DNA of 64,000 bases from Beta vulgaris subsp. vulgaris (lineage: Eukaryota > Streptophyta > Magnoliopsida > Caryophyllales > Amaranthaceae): contig NC_079210.1 in assembly GCF_026745355.1 (NCBI RefSeq), forward strand, positions 15,645,422-15,709,421, read 5' to 3'. Position numbers and translations under genes: made by a program. Shown here in pieces: positions 1 to 12,033 of this stretch. How positions within the stretch are numbered: the stretch's first letter is position 1; every line of letters starts with the position of its first letter. The notes under the pieces were generated by a model that searched no databases, was not told the origin of the DNA, and worked only from the letters and a program-made list of their open reading frames with translations.

Positions 1-461
1 CGTATCTCGATCGTGGCTCGCGTCTCAACCGAGAACCAGATCTCGACGATGCGATGCGAGTAGAACGACGGACGAGTTTGAGAACGACGGCCGAGTAGAA
101 CGACGAATGAACGCGAGTAAAACGAAGTGAAACGGCGGTTTCTAGAACGAACGCCGCGCGAACAACGAAGGACTGGACCGACGAACGACGCAGATGTGGT
201 TTCGCCGGAACGGAAGAACGATGGGAGGCGTGAAACTGATGTGGTGGGTGGTTAAATCTGAGAGGAGAAAGAGAGATGCGTGAGAGGAGAGAAAGAGGAG
301 GGAGTGATGCGTGAGAAGAGAGGAGGGAGATACGTGAGTTTGAGAAGAGAGAGAGAGTGGAGAGAGGGAGGCGTGAGAGGAGAGTAAGAGATGTGAGCGG
401 TTTCTTTAGGGTTTAGTGAGAGAGGTGCCATCTTAAATACCATTAAATAATATGGGGAGCC

Positions 462-561
462 TAATATTGCTGCGGTTTCCACGTAGGACCGCAGCAATAT
501 ATTAAAAAAATATTTTTTTAATATATTGCTATGGTCCTACGTGGAAACCGCAGCAATATTA
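462..561. repeat. 100-bp near-perfect palindrome (hairpin)
   Basis: Two 50-bp arms meet at an A/T-only centre near 511. Both contain the word ATTGCTGCGGTTT and its complement, and the arms differ at only about two bases. The same word recurs at 609-640 and 672-718, so the palindrome belongs to the subterminal repeats of the CACTA-like end that finishes at 738. Transcription through it would give a long hairpin RNA. Confidence 0.85.
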
Positions 562-738
562 GCTGTTCAAAGCCCCTCTTTATTTTAATAAGTATCTGTT
601 AGACAATATTGTTGCGGTTTTGGGCGGGAACCGCAGCAATATCGTCAATTTCTTTTTTTTTTTTTGCGTGTTATATTGCTGCGAATAGGTAAAACCGCAG
701 CAATATTACCGCAGCAAATAGCATTTATTCTACTAGTG
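462..738. mobile_element. CACTA-like transposon end, family 1 (partial)
   Basis: Read on the minus strand from 738, the sequence begins CACTAGTAGAATAAATGC, the CACTA terminal signature. It is followed by several copies, in both orientations, of an ATTGCTGCGG(T)TTT motif. Short subterminal motifs in both orientations next to a CACTA tip are typical of En/Spm elements. The partner end is not visible; it may lie left of the window or be lost. No transposase ORF is seen. The call rests on tip and subterminal structure only. Confidence 0.55.
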
Positions 739-1639
739 GTTTTATCACCCATCACTCTCTGGTTTCTCTTCAAATCGAACCAACAACGGCGTCGAAGTCC
801 TTCCGGCGAGCGAATCTTCAGCACAACACCAACAACGACGCCGAAGACCCGACACCACCAACAACGGCGCCGAAGTCCTTCGAATTCAATTCAAGGACGA
901 AAATTCAAGAAGAACAAGATTTTCTCACTACCTTTTTCTCAAATTCAAGAACGAAAATTCAAGATGAACGAGATTTGAAGAAAGAACGAGGTTCGCTCTG
1001 ATTTTGGCGATTTATGTTTTTTTAATATATTTAGTGCAATTTCATTCTTGCATGTTAGATCTGATTTTGTTTTTTTAGGTTCATTTTTTTAATTTTGTTT
1101 TTTATATGTTAGATCTGAAAATTTAAGTTTGCTCTGATTTTGTTTTTTGAGTTCAGCACTCTCTGATTTCGTTTTTTAAGTTTGCTCTGAATATGGTTGA
1201 TTGCTTTTGTTGATTTTGTTGGTGCACATCTTTTTTCGATTTTGTTGTTGTCAGTTTTGTAAAAACTAACTTCTAATTTTATGTTTTCGAAACCATTTGT
1301 AGGAGAAGTGGAGTTCTATTAAGGTGAAAGGCAATGAATAAGCCGGTTGCGACAACGATAAGATCTGTAATTAGTCTTTTATTTAATTTTCGTTTTTTTA
1401 AAAAAAATTCTGTAATTCTGTAATATATTTACTATATTGATAGTTACTCCCTCTTCTCAAGATTTGTGTACATATTTCTCTTCTGTAATTTCTCTTTTAT
1501 GATTTTTCTATAATTTTCTCATGTAAAAACGTCCCTTCTATTCAATGTATAATTTGCGTTGAAATTCCAGTTGGTTTTCGTCCCTTCGCTTCTATTCAAT
1601 CTGTAATTTCTCTCTTCTATGGTTCATGTATTTTTTTTA
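739..1639. other. Unassigned stretch between two CACTA-like ends
   Basis: No convincing gene. 781-900 holds a short GC-richer part with two copies of a CAACAACGGCG(T/C)CGAAGTCC word about 80 bases apart. 1000-1640 is T-rich. It could be the interior of a non-autonomous CACTA element, but no conserved protein is seen. Confidence 0.3.
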
Positions 1640-2030
1640 ATTAAAAATGTCAATCTGCGTTGGATGTGGAGACTTGTCCGACGCAAATGACTTTTTTAAG
1701 GGGTTTCTAGGTCTAAAAATAATTTTTTTTATTAAAATACTAATTTGCGTCGCACATAGCCCGAGGTACGACGCAAATCACTAATGTGCGTCGCACCCTA
1801 GGCAATGTGCGACGCACATTACCCTCTGCATTACTCTGAATTGGGCAGGGATAGCCATCTGGGTCGCACCCTATACGAGTTCGACGCAAATAGCTGAACC
1901 ATCTGCGTCGTTTCCGCATACGACGCAGATTGTTTTTGAGTCATTTGCGTCGAGGGCTTTGGCGTCGCACCAGAGTCCGACGCAAATAGGCGCCTCACAT
2001 CCGACGCAAATTGCCTATTCTGTACTAGTG
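1640..2030. mobile_element. CACTA-like transposon end, family 2 (partial)
   Basis: The right tip, read on the minus strand from 2030, is CACTAGTACAGAATAGGC. Inside it, 1650-2015 carries many copies of a (T)GCGTCGCAC / GTGCGACGC motif in both orientations, a classic subterminal array for transposase binding. The motif differs completely from that of the neighbouring end at 738, so these are two families or two elements. The matching left tip was not found. Confidence 0.6.
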
Positions 2031-3246
2031 AAGTTTAGGAGCATCCTTCACATTATAGTAATGGAAATGATGACGTTGATTATGATGAGGAGGTTCTGAT
2101 AATGAAGATGATGAAGTTAGAGAAACAAGACAACACTTGCAAGAAGAAAAAAAGGAAAGAAAAATCCTATGAAGAAGAAGCTAATTCACTAACTAGGTTA
2201 GCTGCTAGAAATACAGGATATTCATCACCCATCAGAAGGTGGCATATAATGCCATTAGTAATAGAAGGCAGAGCCACCGAGGATGTTTTCATCCATCAGA
2301 AGGTGGCATATAATGACATAGTGTGATGCAACAAGTACGTTGTCCCCTATTAGAAGGTGGTGTTGCCTCTAGAAGGTACGTGCACAACCCGACACAACAT
2401 AATACTCTCTTACTTAACTCTATCGTGTTTCATTTCTTTGCATATCATAGTTACATTGCATAATCGTAATCATAAGATGTAATCTTAGATATAACATCGT
2501 CCTTAGATATAACATCGTCATAATCATACATATCATAAGCTTCGTCTTTATCTTTTCATTTTACTTAATCATATTGGTCACTTGGCAAGTATAACAGAAA
2601 AGACGTATCCCCTAAAACATACAAAAAGGCGGCCACAAATAGGTGAAACTTTCTGTCACCACATCATTAACATAAGCGCGGTCACAATATAGGTGACACT
2701 TGTGGTGCCCACAAAAAGGCGGTCACAACAAAGGTGACACTTTTGGTGCCCAATAATTTACTAGAAGGGTGGCCATAACAAAGGTGACACTTGTGGTACC
2801 CATATAATACTGCCAAGAACCTTCTTTCATTTGAATTTATCATATTTTCTTTATTTTAAGCATATCATAAACATCAGTAATCATATTTCTTTCATTTAAT
2901 CCATATCATAACATCGTACTTTCACAACATCGTCGTTTTATAACATTATACCGTAACATCATAATCATTCATAAAACATTTAATTTCCTACAATCCATAT
3001 ATATAAAAGTAGAGTATTGACATGATCATAAAACATAATTCGAAAGAGGATGCAAGTGTTAGTTGTAGACGTTACTTTTCATACCTTCATCTCATTTCAG
3101 GGTGCTTATAACATATAATTATGCATAATCAGACATTTGAGAATATATCTCTTAACTTTAAGTGTTTCCAGAATACAACAGAAATATCATTATAGTCATC
3201 ATCATCATCATTATCACCATACTTCCATAGCAGGGGAGCAAAATAC
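2031..3246. other. Gene-free stretch with short degenerate repeats
   Basis: No supported gene. It holds a 20-bp word, ATCAGAAGGTGGCATATAAT, at 2231-2250 and again near 2294-2313, and about four degenerate units of roughly 45 bp at 2622-2806 built on GGCGGTCACAA and AGGTGACACTT. A CAT microsatellite lies at about 3198-3228, next to the retroelement insertion site. It is probably old repeat sequence. Confidence 0.45.
2622..2806. repeat. Degenerate tandem repeat, about 45-bp unit
   Basis: About four imperfect units, each with an aagGCGGTCACAA half and an AGGTGACACTT(G/T)TGGTGCCC half. Units differ by substitutions and small indels. Confidence 0.6.
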
Positions 3247-3251
3247 AGCAG

Positions 3252-3816
3252 TGTTGGACCCACGTTTTACAACTTGGCGCTGGAAGGCAAATGTTTCGAA
3301 AAGGGGGAGAAGTGAAGTTGGGCCGCCAAAATGGAGACAACCAGTTCAAAGCAAATTCAAATTGGTGGATGGGCAGTTGAGATATATGGGGGATTTTGCT
3401 GACGTGGCCCAAGCATGAAGGAACAACTCTAAATTCAGCTGGGAATATTCTTGAGTATAAATATGTAAATGATTGTAAACCTATTTCTTCTTCCCATTCT
3501 CTTCTCTTAAAGCACGCCTTTACACTTATTATTCTCTCTATCACTCTGATTCCCATTGTAACGAAAAACAAAGCTTCTCCTTGTACTTGATCTTTGTATT
3601 GACGCCGACGGCATATTAGTGGATTGGTGATCAAGAGCATCACCCGCGGTTTTTCCCTTTAATTGGGTTTTTCGCGTCAACAACTCTTCTGTCTCTTTAT
3701 TGTTTTTGTTCATTTTTATTTCTTATTTATTCGATGATGTTGATTGCTCAAAATATATTGATCTAGTTGTTGGCACCTTCACCTTTTAAGTACTTGGTAC
3801 AAAATCGGCATAAACA
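3252..3816 (+). repeat. 5' LTR of Tat/Retand-like element
   Basis: 565 bp, TGTTGGACCC...CATAAACA. It contains a TATA-like GAGTATAAATATG near 3453-3466. About 14 differences from the 3' copy, mostly substitutions. Confidence 0.93.
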
Positions 3817-3819
3817 ATT

Positions 3820-3838
3820 TGGCGCCCACCGTGGGGCC
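3820..3838 (+). other. Primer-binding site of Tat/Retand-like element
   Basis: TGGCGCCCACCGTGGGGCC starts three bases after the 5' LTR and has the TGG start expected for pairing with a tRNA 3' CCA. I cannot name the tRNA with certainty. Confidence 0.75.
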
Positions 3839-3934
3839 ACAGCAAGATCTCTATACATCTGTTGGCAATCGCATTCTTTCATTTCATTATATCTATATAA
3901 GTTTTTCGTACTTTTCCATCCTTTTGTGTTTTCA

Positions 3935-5320
3935 ATGGCAGAATAATGGATCACCACCCAAGAGGTCATTGATGAACTCACCCGCATCAAGGCGGAGATG
4001 GCGACATTGAAGGAAAGCTATGTCGCGTCCTGCATGGAGAACCAGATCTTGAAGTCCGCCTAGAAGCCTTCGAAGGGGCCAAAGCCTCGCAATGTTTGTG
4101 ACGTCCCTATGATGCGTGATCTGGACGCTGACGGATTCGAGACTCCTGTGAACCATGTCATTCCTGAAGACGCCGACGATTCAGAAAAGGAAGACGGCGA
4201 TGGTGATGAAAATGGTGGGGTCAACCCGCCGAAAGAGCCCATCCACAGCCGCCTTAATGATCCTATCCAGCAGCGTCTCCAGCAATTGGAAGACATGATC
4301 GCCCGCATTCCTGGCATCCCTCGGCCAATGGAGAAAGCTACCCCTAACAGTTATGCTGATTGTCCTTTTGCAGATCCCATTGCATTGATCGAGGTGCCCA
4401 AGCGGTTCTCCGTCCCATCCATGAAGCTGTATGACAGCACCACAGATCCTAACGACCATGTCGCTCAATATAAGCAAAGGATGATCACCATTTCAATTCC
4501 AGAACACATGCGAGAAGCATGCATGTGCAAAGGCTTCGGCTCGACGCTGACTGGGCCAGCACTACATTGGTTTATCAATCTCAATAACGAGATTATCTCT
4601 TCTTTTGCTCAATTAGTTAACACTTTTAATATGCAGTTTGCTAGTAGCCGTAAAATGGAAAAGCAGGCTAGCGATTTACATAGAATTGTGCAAAAATCTG
4701 ATGAGTCTCTTAAAGAATTTGTGAACGGGTTTAACTGAGAGAAGGTGTCAATTCCAAATTGTGATGCTCGGACAGCCATCGAAGCTTTCAGACGTGGCTT
4801 AGACGAAGAGTCTGACCTCTACAAGGAGTTGACCAAATATCCCTGCCCGATGTTCGAAGATGCTCAAGCCAAGACGCTGGCCCAAATCAGGTTGGAGGAA
4901 GACATGCAGTCTAGAAAGGCTTATGCCGGGGATGACAGCCGGAAGGCGGCGACCAATAAGCAAGCGTCGTGGCGTCAAAAGCCCTATGAGCATCTGCAAC
5001 AAGTCCATAGTGTCCGTCATATCGGGTCAACCAACGACTGGAAGAATGATCCTGGCTTACCCCCTAAGCTTGCCGAATATGGTTTCAACGTCACCATGGG
5101 AGGTATCATTAACACTTTACATTCCTTAGGTTCTGCCGTTAAATGGCCTTACAGGAACGAGAAGTCGACGGCCCATCGCGACAAATCCAAATGCTGCGAG
5201 TTCCATGGAGATCATGGACATCACACCGACGATTGCGTCGCCTTGAGGCGAGAGGTGTCCCACCTACTGAAGCAAGGATACCTAAAAGACTTGCTCACCA
5301 GCACATGTCAAGGTAATTAA
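3935..5320 (+). pseudogene. Tat/Retand-like gag, broken by three stops
   Basis: This would encode the capsid/nucleocapsid polyprotein of the retrotransposon. One frame runs from an ATG at 3935 to a TAA at 5318 (462 codons including the stop) with three in-frame nonsense codons (near 3944, 4061 and at 4736) and no frameshift. The central part (from about 4400) resembles the retrotransposon gag domain. Near 5196-5235 there is a Cys/His cluster (CCEFHGDHGHHTDDC) of the kind used as nucleic-acid binding motif in this lineage. The next reading frame (protease) is in the same frame. Loss by nonsense codons rather than indels fits deamination of methylated cytosines. Confidence 0.85.
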
Positions 5321-8300
5321 CGTAATTAGTGGTGGATCAGCTATATTGGACTAACATACTCTGCAGCTAAGCGACATGCGCGAGACGGTCCGAATTAGGA
5401 TGCCGTCCGAAAAGAGCTCTGTCACCCGCGTGATGCTGAGTTGGAGGCCATGCCCATCACCTTTGATGACGCTGATCTCGGTGACGACAGGGACATACAT
5501 CATGACGGACTGGTAATATCTCTAAATATCAGTAATTGCTTGCTTAAACATGTGTTAGTGGACAATGGCAGTTAAGCAAACATCCTGATGAGAGGCGCTC
5601 TAGAAGACATGGGGATCGATGAGCGCGATGTCATCCGGAAATCCACCATCCTTGTCGGATTTAGTGGAGAATCCAAGCATACTATGGGAGAAGTGACGCT
5701 TCCCACCTTCGCCAAGGGAGTTAATATGCCAACGAAACTTAATGTCATTGACTGCCCTTCTTCTTATAATGTGATTTTAGGCAGGCCATGGATCCATAGC
5801 ATGAAGGTTGTCCCCTCGTCAGTCCACCAATCTTTTAAATTCCCCACTAAATGGGGAGTGCAGGAGATCAAAGGGGACTAACGGATTGCGAGAGAATGCT
5901 ACAAGACGTCTCTCAAACCAAGCAAGTCGGAATCATAGCTATTACAGACGCAGACGTTGGGAGAGCAAGACTTTGACGAGCAGCAAGTGGACGAGGTCGT
6001 CTTAGACCCCAGCAAACCAGACCAAACAGTCAAAATAAGGGTTGCACTGCCTCCCGACGTCCGTCAACAGGTAATAGATTTTTTGACAACTAACGTTGAC
6101 TGTTTTGCATGGTCCCATGAAGTCGTCACAAGAATAGACCCTGACGTGATCACGCACAAACTCAATGTTGACCCCAACCACAAACCGGTCAAACAGAAAA
6201 GACGCAAATTCGCCCCTAAGTGAAACCAAATTATCAACGACGAAGTTCAGAAATTGACTGACACCGGCAAGGTAAGGGAAGTAAAATATCCTGATTGGTT
6301 AGCTAACATCGTTGCTATAGGTAAGAAAAAAGGAAAATGGAGGGTCTGTATAGACTTTACCGATCTCAATAAGGTATGTCCAGAGGACTCATTCCCCCTG
6401 CCACACATCAATGCCCTTGTAGACGCCACTGCAGGACATGAGTTGCTGTCATTCATGGACGCCTTCTCATGATACAATCAAATACTCATGCATCCAGAGG
6501 ACCAAGAGAAGACGTCATTCGTCACCGATTGAGGCATCTATTGCTACAAGGTTATGCCGTTCGGATTAAAAAACGCCAGTGCAACCTACCAGCGTCTAGT
6601 TAACGCCATGTTCAAAGACCAGCAATGGGACACCATGGAGGTCTACATAGATGACATGCTGGTCAAATCCAAAAATACACATGATCATGTGTCACATCTA
6701 CAGCAATCATTCGACGTCATTCGGAGGTATGACATAAAGCTTAATCCTACAAAGTGTTCTTTTGGAGTGTCTGCAGGTAAATTCTTGAGATACATAGTTA
6801 CGAAGCGGGGCATCGAAGCTAGCCCAGAACAAATCAAGGCTCTCCTCAACCTCCAATCGCCACGAAATTTGAAAGAGGCGCAAAAGTTAATTGGACGCGT
6901 TGCCGCATTGAATCGTTTCATCTCAAAGTCTTCGGACAAATGCAGACTATTCTATGACGTCCTGAAAAAGAACAAAGGATTCGAGTGGACGTCAGAGCAC
7001 GAGCAAGCCCTCCAAGACCTCAAACAGTATCTCGTGACGCCACCGTTGCTGTAAAAACCAGTAGCCGACGAGCCACTGCAACTGTACGTCGCCGTCAGTG
7101 AGTCCTCGGTGAGTGTCGTCCTGACCAGAGAGGGACAAGAAGGACAATTGCCAGTGTACTATGTAAGTAAGTCATTGGTCGACGCCGAAACCATGTATTC
7201 TTCTCTAGAGAAGCTCGTCCTAGCAATAGTGACGGCGTCCAAAAAATTAAAACATTATTTTGAGGCACATTCTATCCATGTCAAAACTAACTATCCTGTT
7301 AAGTCCATTTTAAGACATCCAGAATTGATCGAAAGAATGAGCAAGTGGGCGATTACGCTGAGTAGTTACGACATTACATATCAGCCTCGAACAACCATAA
7401 AGTCGTAAGCATTAGCGGATTTTGTGGCTGACTTTAGCCCTAGGCTGGAAGCGACGACACAGACAGAGGTAAGCATGCTTGAAGTTAATACAACTAACAA
7501 TAAATGGATCTTGCATGTAGATGGGTCCACCAACTTTCGGGGCGCCGGGTTAGGCATATTGCTAAAGTCGCCACAAGGGGACATCATTGCTCGAGCTATC
7601 AGTTGCGACTTCAAAGCCACCAACAACAAAGCAGAGTACGAGGCGTTGTTAGCAGGGTTGACATTGGCTAAAGACCTAAATGCCACTAAAGTGGAAGCAT
7701 ACAGTTATTCATTACTCATCGTCAGCCAAATTAAAGGGAATTTGCCGCCAAAGATTCCAAAATGACGGCATATTTGGACGCCGTCCAGTCAAAGGTAAAA
7801 TCTTTTGTGAAGTTTGACATTTTTCAGATCCCAGAGAACAGAACATGCAGGCAAATGCGTTGGCAAACATTGGATCACCCATGAGGAAGTTAGGGTTCAA
7901 AAGCATACCATAGCACACTTATCGTCACCTGCAATTGATAAAACAGCTACGGTTGATGACGTCAACGACGTTGCGACGCCGTCCGCCAGCTTCGCGACGC
8001 GATCAGCAAGATGGAAACCCCGTTCATTCAGTACCTTAAAGATGGTACCCTCCCTAAAGATAGGATACAAGCCAGAAAGGTACGTTTCAGAGCCTCAATG
8101 TACGTCCTACTTGACGGTATACTTTTTCGCAAGTCCATTGCAGGGCCATACCTGAGATGTCTCGACGGCGACGAATGCCAACAAGTGTTACAAGAAATGC
8201 ATGGTGGGTGTTGCGGTAATCACTCGGGAGGACGTAATCTTTCCAACAGGACTTTGCGTATGGGATAATATTGGCCGACGTTGCGTCAGGACGTTGTTGA

Positions 8301-9253
8301 ATAAGCCAAGAAATGTGACGCCTGCCAGCAACATGCCGCCATGTCACATAAGCTTGCAGAGAAGCTGCACCCTACTATTACCCCTTGGCCCTTCATGAGG
8401 TGGGGAATGGACATCGTTGGAAAACCCCCTCAAGCACTGGGGCAAAAAGTGTTCATGTTAGCACTAACTGACTATTTTTCCAAATGGATTGAGGCTGATT
8501 CATTCACCCAGGTACGTGATAAAGAAGTTATTACTTTTATATGGCGTAACATCATATGCAGGTTTGGCATCCCCTCTGAGATTATTTGTGACAACGGCTC
8601 CCAATTCATAAGTACGCCCACAAGAAATTTCTTGGCTAAATGGAACATACAACTCAGCACTGCGACGCCTAGATATCACCAAACTAACGGGTAAGCTGAG
8701 TCAAGCAATAAGTCAATTATCAAAGTCATCAAAAGACGTCTCAAGGCAGCCAAAGGCAAGTGGGCAGAAGAGCTCCCGTCAATCCTTTGGGCAAACAGAA
8801 CTAATCCAAAGACGGCGATGGGGCAAACTCCTTTCTCTTTATTATACGGCTGCGAAGCCATCCTCCCCCCCCCCCCCCGAGGTGTGCATCCCGACGTCAC
8901 GATATGGCTTGTTGACGCCCGAAAGGAATAATGAAGAGTTAAGCCATGACATCGTTATAAGCGAAGAATTAAGAGAAGCAGCCCTTGTTCGTATGGCGTC
9001 CCAACAGCAGATAGTGGCCAGAAGTTTTAATAAGAATGTCAAGGCCAAAACATTCACCGTTAGAGATTGGGTACTAATAGAGGTTTTTCAAAATACTAAA
9101 GAGCTCAATGCAGGGAAGCTAGCACCAGCATGGGAAGGCCAGTACAGAATTCAAAAAATAGTAGGCAATGGTGCCTACCGTCTATGTGCCCAAGACGGCA
9201 AGCCCGTCCCAAGGAGTTGGAATGCCGTCCATCTCAAACGTTACCACTTTTGA
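5321..9253 (+). pseudogene. Tat/Retand-like pol (PR-RT-RH-aRH-IN), broken
   Basis: Remnant of the enzymes for reverse transcription and integration. Protease is at about 5540-5870 (VDNGS near 5553, ILGRPW near 5776). RT is at about 6170-7050 with YIDDM at 6644. RNase H is at about 7070-7410. A second, archaeal-type RNase H is at about 7500-7765 (HVDGSTNFRGAG, NNKAEYEAL). Integrase is at 8011-9253, with the HHCC finger around 8190-8330, core aspartates in WGMDIVG (8402) and CDNGSQF (about 8588), and glutamate just after a stop at 8692. From protease to the second RNase H everything stays in one frame with repeated nonsense codons. Frame changes occur after 7765 and at a run of 14 C (8865-8878). 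Not functional. Confidence 0.9.
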
Positions 9254-9923
9254 GCAACACATCACCATGTAATAAGTAGTTAAAGTAGGTAATGTCATAC
9301 CTAACTTGTCATAATCTCATCTCGCCCAATTTATAAATTATTTCATATTTCCTCCTTTACTAACGTTGGTATTTGAGTTATGTCAACAACATTGTAGCTT
9401 TATTCGTCATACAAATAAAAGACATGACATAAGATATAGCTATCAATAGTTACAAACTTTTTGCGGCTGTATCATGACGACACAGGGGCAACATATACTT
9501 TACAAGAAGGACCCCCCCCCCCCGTCAGAACAAAATTTCACAACCTTTACATCTACAACGTCAAGAGACTAGTGTGTTTAGTTAGAAGTGGTAATTAACC
9601 CTTCATTGCAACAAAAGCACGACTTGGTCCACATCATAAAGGTACCTTACATATACATACATACATACTTGTGTTCATAACCAGACATAAATCACATTCA
9701 TGGCAAACAAACACGACATAGCAAAATACGATTTATGAATGCAAACATGACATTGTTATAAAAACACACAAAGCAAAAGTTAACATTGTGCAACAAAACA
9801 AACCAGAAGTATCAAAGTTTTGGTGACATAGCACCCCTAGCAAAACTATTACATAAGCTAACTATTTGTTGAAGGTGTCGCAGCACCTTGCTAGAGCTAG
9901 ACGTAAGATCAAGTGACGTTAGT
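9254..9923 (+). other. Spacer between integrase and antisense ORF
   Basis: AT-rich, no ORF of note. A C run at about 9511-9522 may be polymorphic or misread. Confidence 0.4.
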
Positions 9924-11764
9924 TTATTCAGCGTTAACGCCAGAATCAGCGGTCGCCATAGTGTCTGCAGCGTTAACACCGTCGGGGAGCAGGGTTTCTA
10001 GAGTCCCAAAAACCTCCAAGAATTGCCTGACGTCCGCTTCTGGAGTCCAGGACGATGTCTGGCCGTCCATAAACTGTTTCATCAACCTGGCTTTGGTCCT
10101 CCAAGTGTAACGACTGGCCGCGTCGAACAACTCCTCTCGGAGGCCCGCCACTGTGGCGTTAGTCTCCTCCGTCAGCGTGGCCATGTCGGCCGTCAGATCG
10201 GCGTTCCGTTTCTTCTCCTCGGCTAGATCAGTAGAAAGGTCTGAAGCTTTCTTCGCCGCCTCCGTCAACGCCGAAGTGGACTTCTCCAGTTGCTCCCGTA
10301 ACGTCTTGCATTCCTTCTCCAGGGCAAGGACTGCAGAACGAACGCCAGAGCGTTTTGGACGGCCTGTATGGACGGACGCCACTATTAGGTACTTTCTTCT
10401 AAACAATGACAAGATATAACATATATTATATTACTTATATGAATTTGCAGCGCGAGCCCTTCGTTGGCTACAGTAGTCAAAGGGAGACTCGCCAGACGGC
10501 TTTGAGGAGCCGGGAAGGCTAATCTTTCCGCCGCCGGGAAAATGGCCGACGGCGTAATCTCGCCAAAGTTTTTGGGGAGTTTGATGGTGAAGGTTTCCCT
10601 CCTCCTGAAGTGGGATCCTGACAGTTTTGGGGGCGTCGACGAAGCCCGATGTCTTGGCAGCCTTGGATGGGACCATTGGAGACAGCGTCGTAGTCTTGGT
10701 GGTGGCAGATTGTTTCCTCTTCTTGGCTCTCTCCAGCATCTCCGCCTCAGACAAGGCGACGCTGGGTGTCTTAGATCGGGTTGGCATAGTGTTTTCTGGG
10801 GTAATCAGACGGCGTCAGTTCGGCAGTCAATGATTGAAGAGGAAGGGAGGTGAAAGAAATTTACCTGACACCATGGAAGGCGATGTGTTGTTGGTAGGCT
10901 CTGTGGTAGTGACGGTGCGTTCGTCGGTAGATTGGGGCAGAGCGTTACCGTCGGACGCTGGAAGCTTAAAGTTATTCCTGAACGTCCGTTCTTGATCTGA
11001 GTAATTTTTTAGCAACCGGTTGACCTTGGTTTTTGAATAAAGAGAATCCTCAACGGGCAGGGGCATCACTTCTGCAATGACAAGACAAATTAGACGACAT
11101 CAATGGTACATTCCATAAAAATGTGGCTAAGGGAAGGGAAATTACCTTCAGAATTCCAGTCGTCGCGTAAGAAGTTGAGGTTTTTTCCCATAGTTTTCTT
11201 TTCCACAAAAAAATATTTCTTCTTCCAGCCCCTGTCATTGGCCCCCGAATTTTCTACTAACGAGCGGCGTCCGGGTTTCAAAAAGAAGATGTATCTAGTG
11301 TTGTCTACCGTTTTAACCTCATATAAGTACAAGAGATCATAAGTACAAGAGATCTTCTATTGTGAAGGAAATGTTCAGGTTTTGCGTCAGTTTATCAATG
11401 ACATGGATTACTCTCCAAACTAACGGCATGAGTTGGTCGGGGCTAATTTGCATGATCGTTAAGAGTTGCGTCATCAAAGGGTTGAGAGGGAATTTATACC
11501 CAATCTTGAAAGGGTATTCATTGAACACTACCCAGCCCTCGAGGCAGTCATCGGAACCTTCATCCATTTGGGGAATCTTGATTTTCGTGGAAATGGGTAA
11601 GCCTGATTTTTCTAGAAATGTTTCTATATCCTCCTCTGAAAATTCGCTAGCTACATTCTTCCCCCTATTCCCCTTGATTCTACTATGATAACTTCATCAG
11701 AGCTTTCTATAGTTCTTGGGTTTCTTTTGGATTTCCTAATTTATGGGGTATCTTTTGGGGCCAT
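9924..11764 (-). pseudogene. Spliced antisense extra ORF of the Tat element (gypsy-type transposon-protein family)
   Basis: A gene on the opposite strand to gag-pol. The ATG at 11764 is followed soon by stops. The conserved part starts at 11567 (GWVVFNEYPFKIGYKFPLNP) and continues, in another frame, from 11332 (YLYEVKTVDNTRYIFFLKPG, then WKKKYFFV). A 16-bp tandem duplication near 11324-11355 causes that frame change. Canonical introns 11145-11072 (74 bp, GTAATT...TTGCAG) and 10864-10796 (69 bp, GTAAAT...CCCCAG) join in frame. A third gap, 10434-10399, also joins in frame but is only 36 bp. The C-terminal 160 residues are Ala/Glu/Lys-rich and likely coiled coil, ending at 9924. From memory the N-terminal pattern matches Pfam 'Putative gypsy type transposon' (PF04195). 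Function unknown; antisense extra ORFs are known in Tat elements. Confidence 0.75.
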
Positions 11765-12033
11765 TGAAAAAGTTGAAGATGTCGAAGAAAAATTACCTAT
11801 TTGTCGGAGTATGAGAAGCTTTTGATGTGCCGGAAACTTGAAGGTTCTTGAGCGTTGAGAGTTTTTGGGAGAGAGGAGGGAGAAGAAACTGAAAAGGCGA
11901 AGCAATGATGGGACAGATTTCGAAATGAAGGAAGCGTGGGAAGTTGGTGAAGGTAATGGGTATTTCAAGGGGAGTTAATTGACGGTTCCCCCAACGATGG
12001 TTTTTGGGGTGACACGCGTCAATCAGGGGCAAT

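Noticed and set aside
252..978. Small ORFs at the left edge as genes
   Set aside because: They overlap the palindromic CACTA subterminal repeats and low-complexity sequence.
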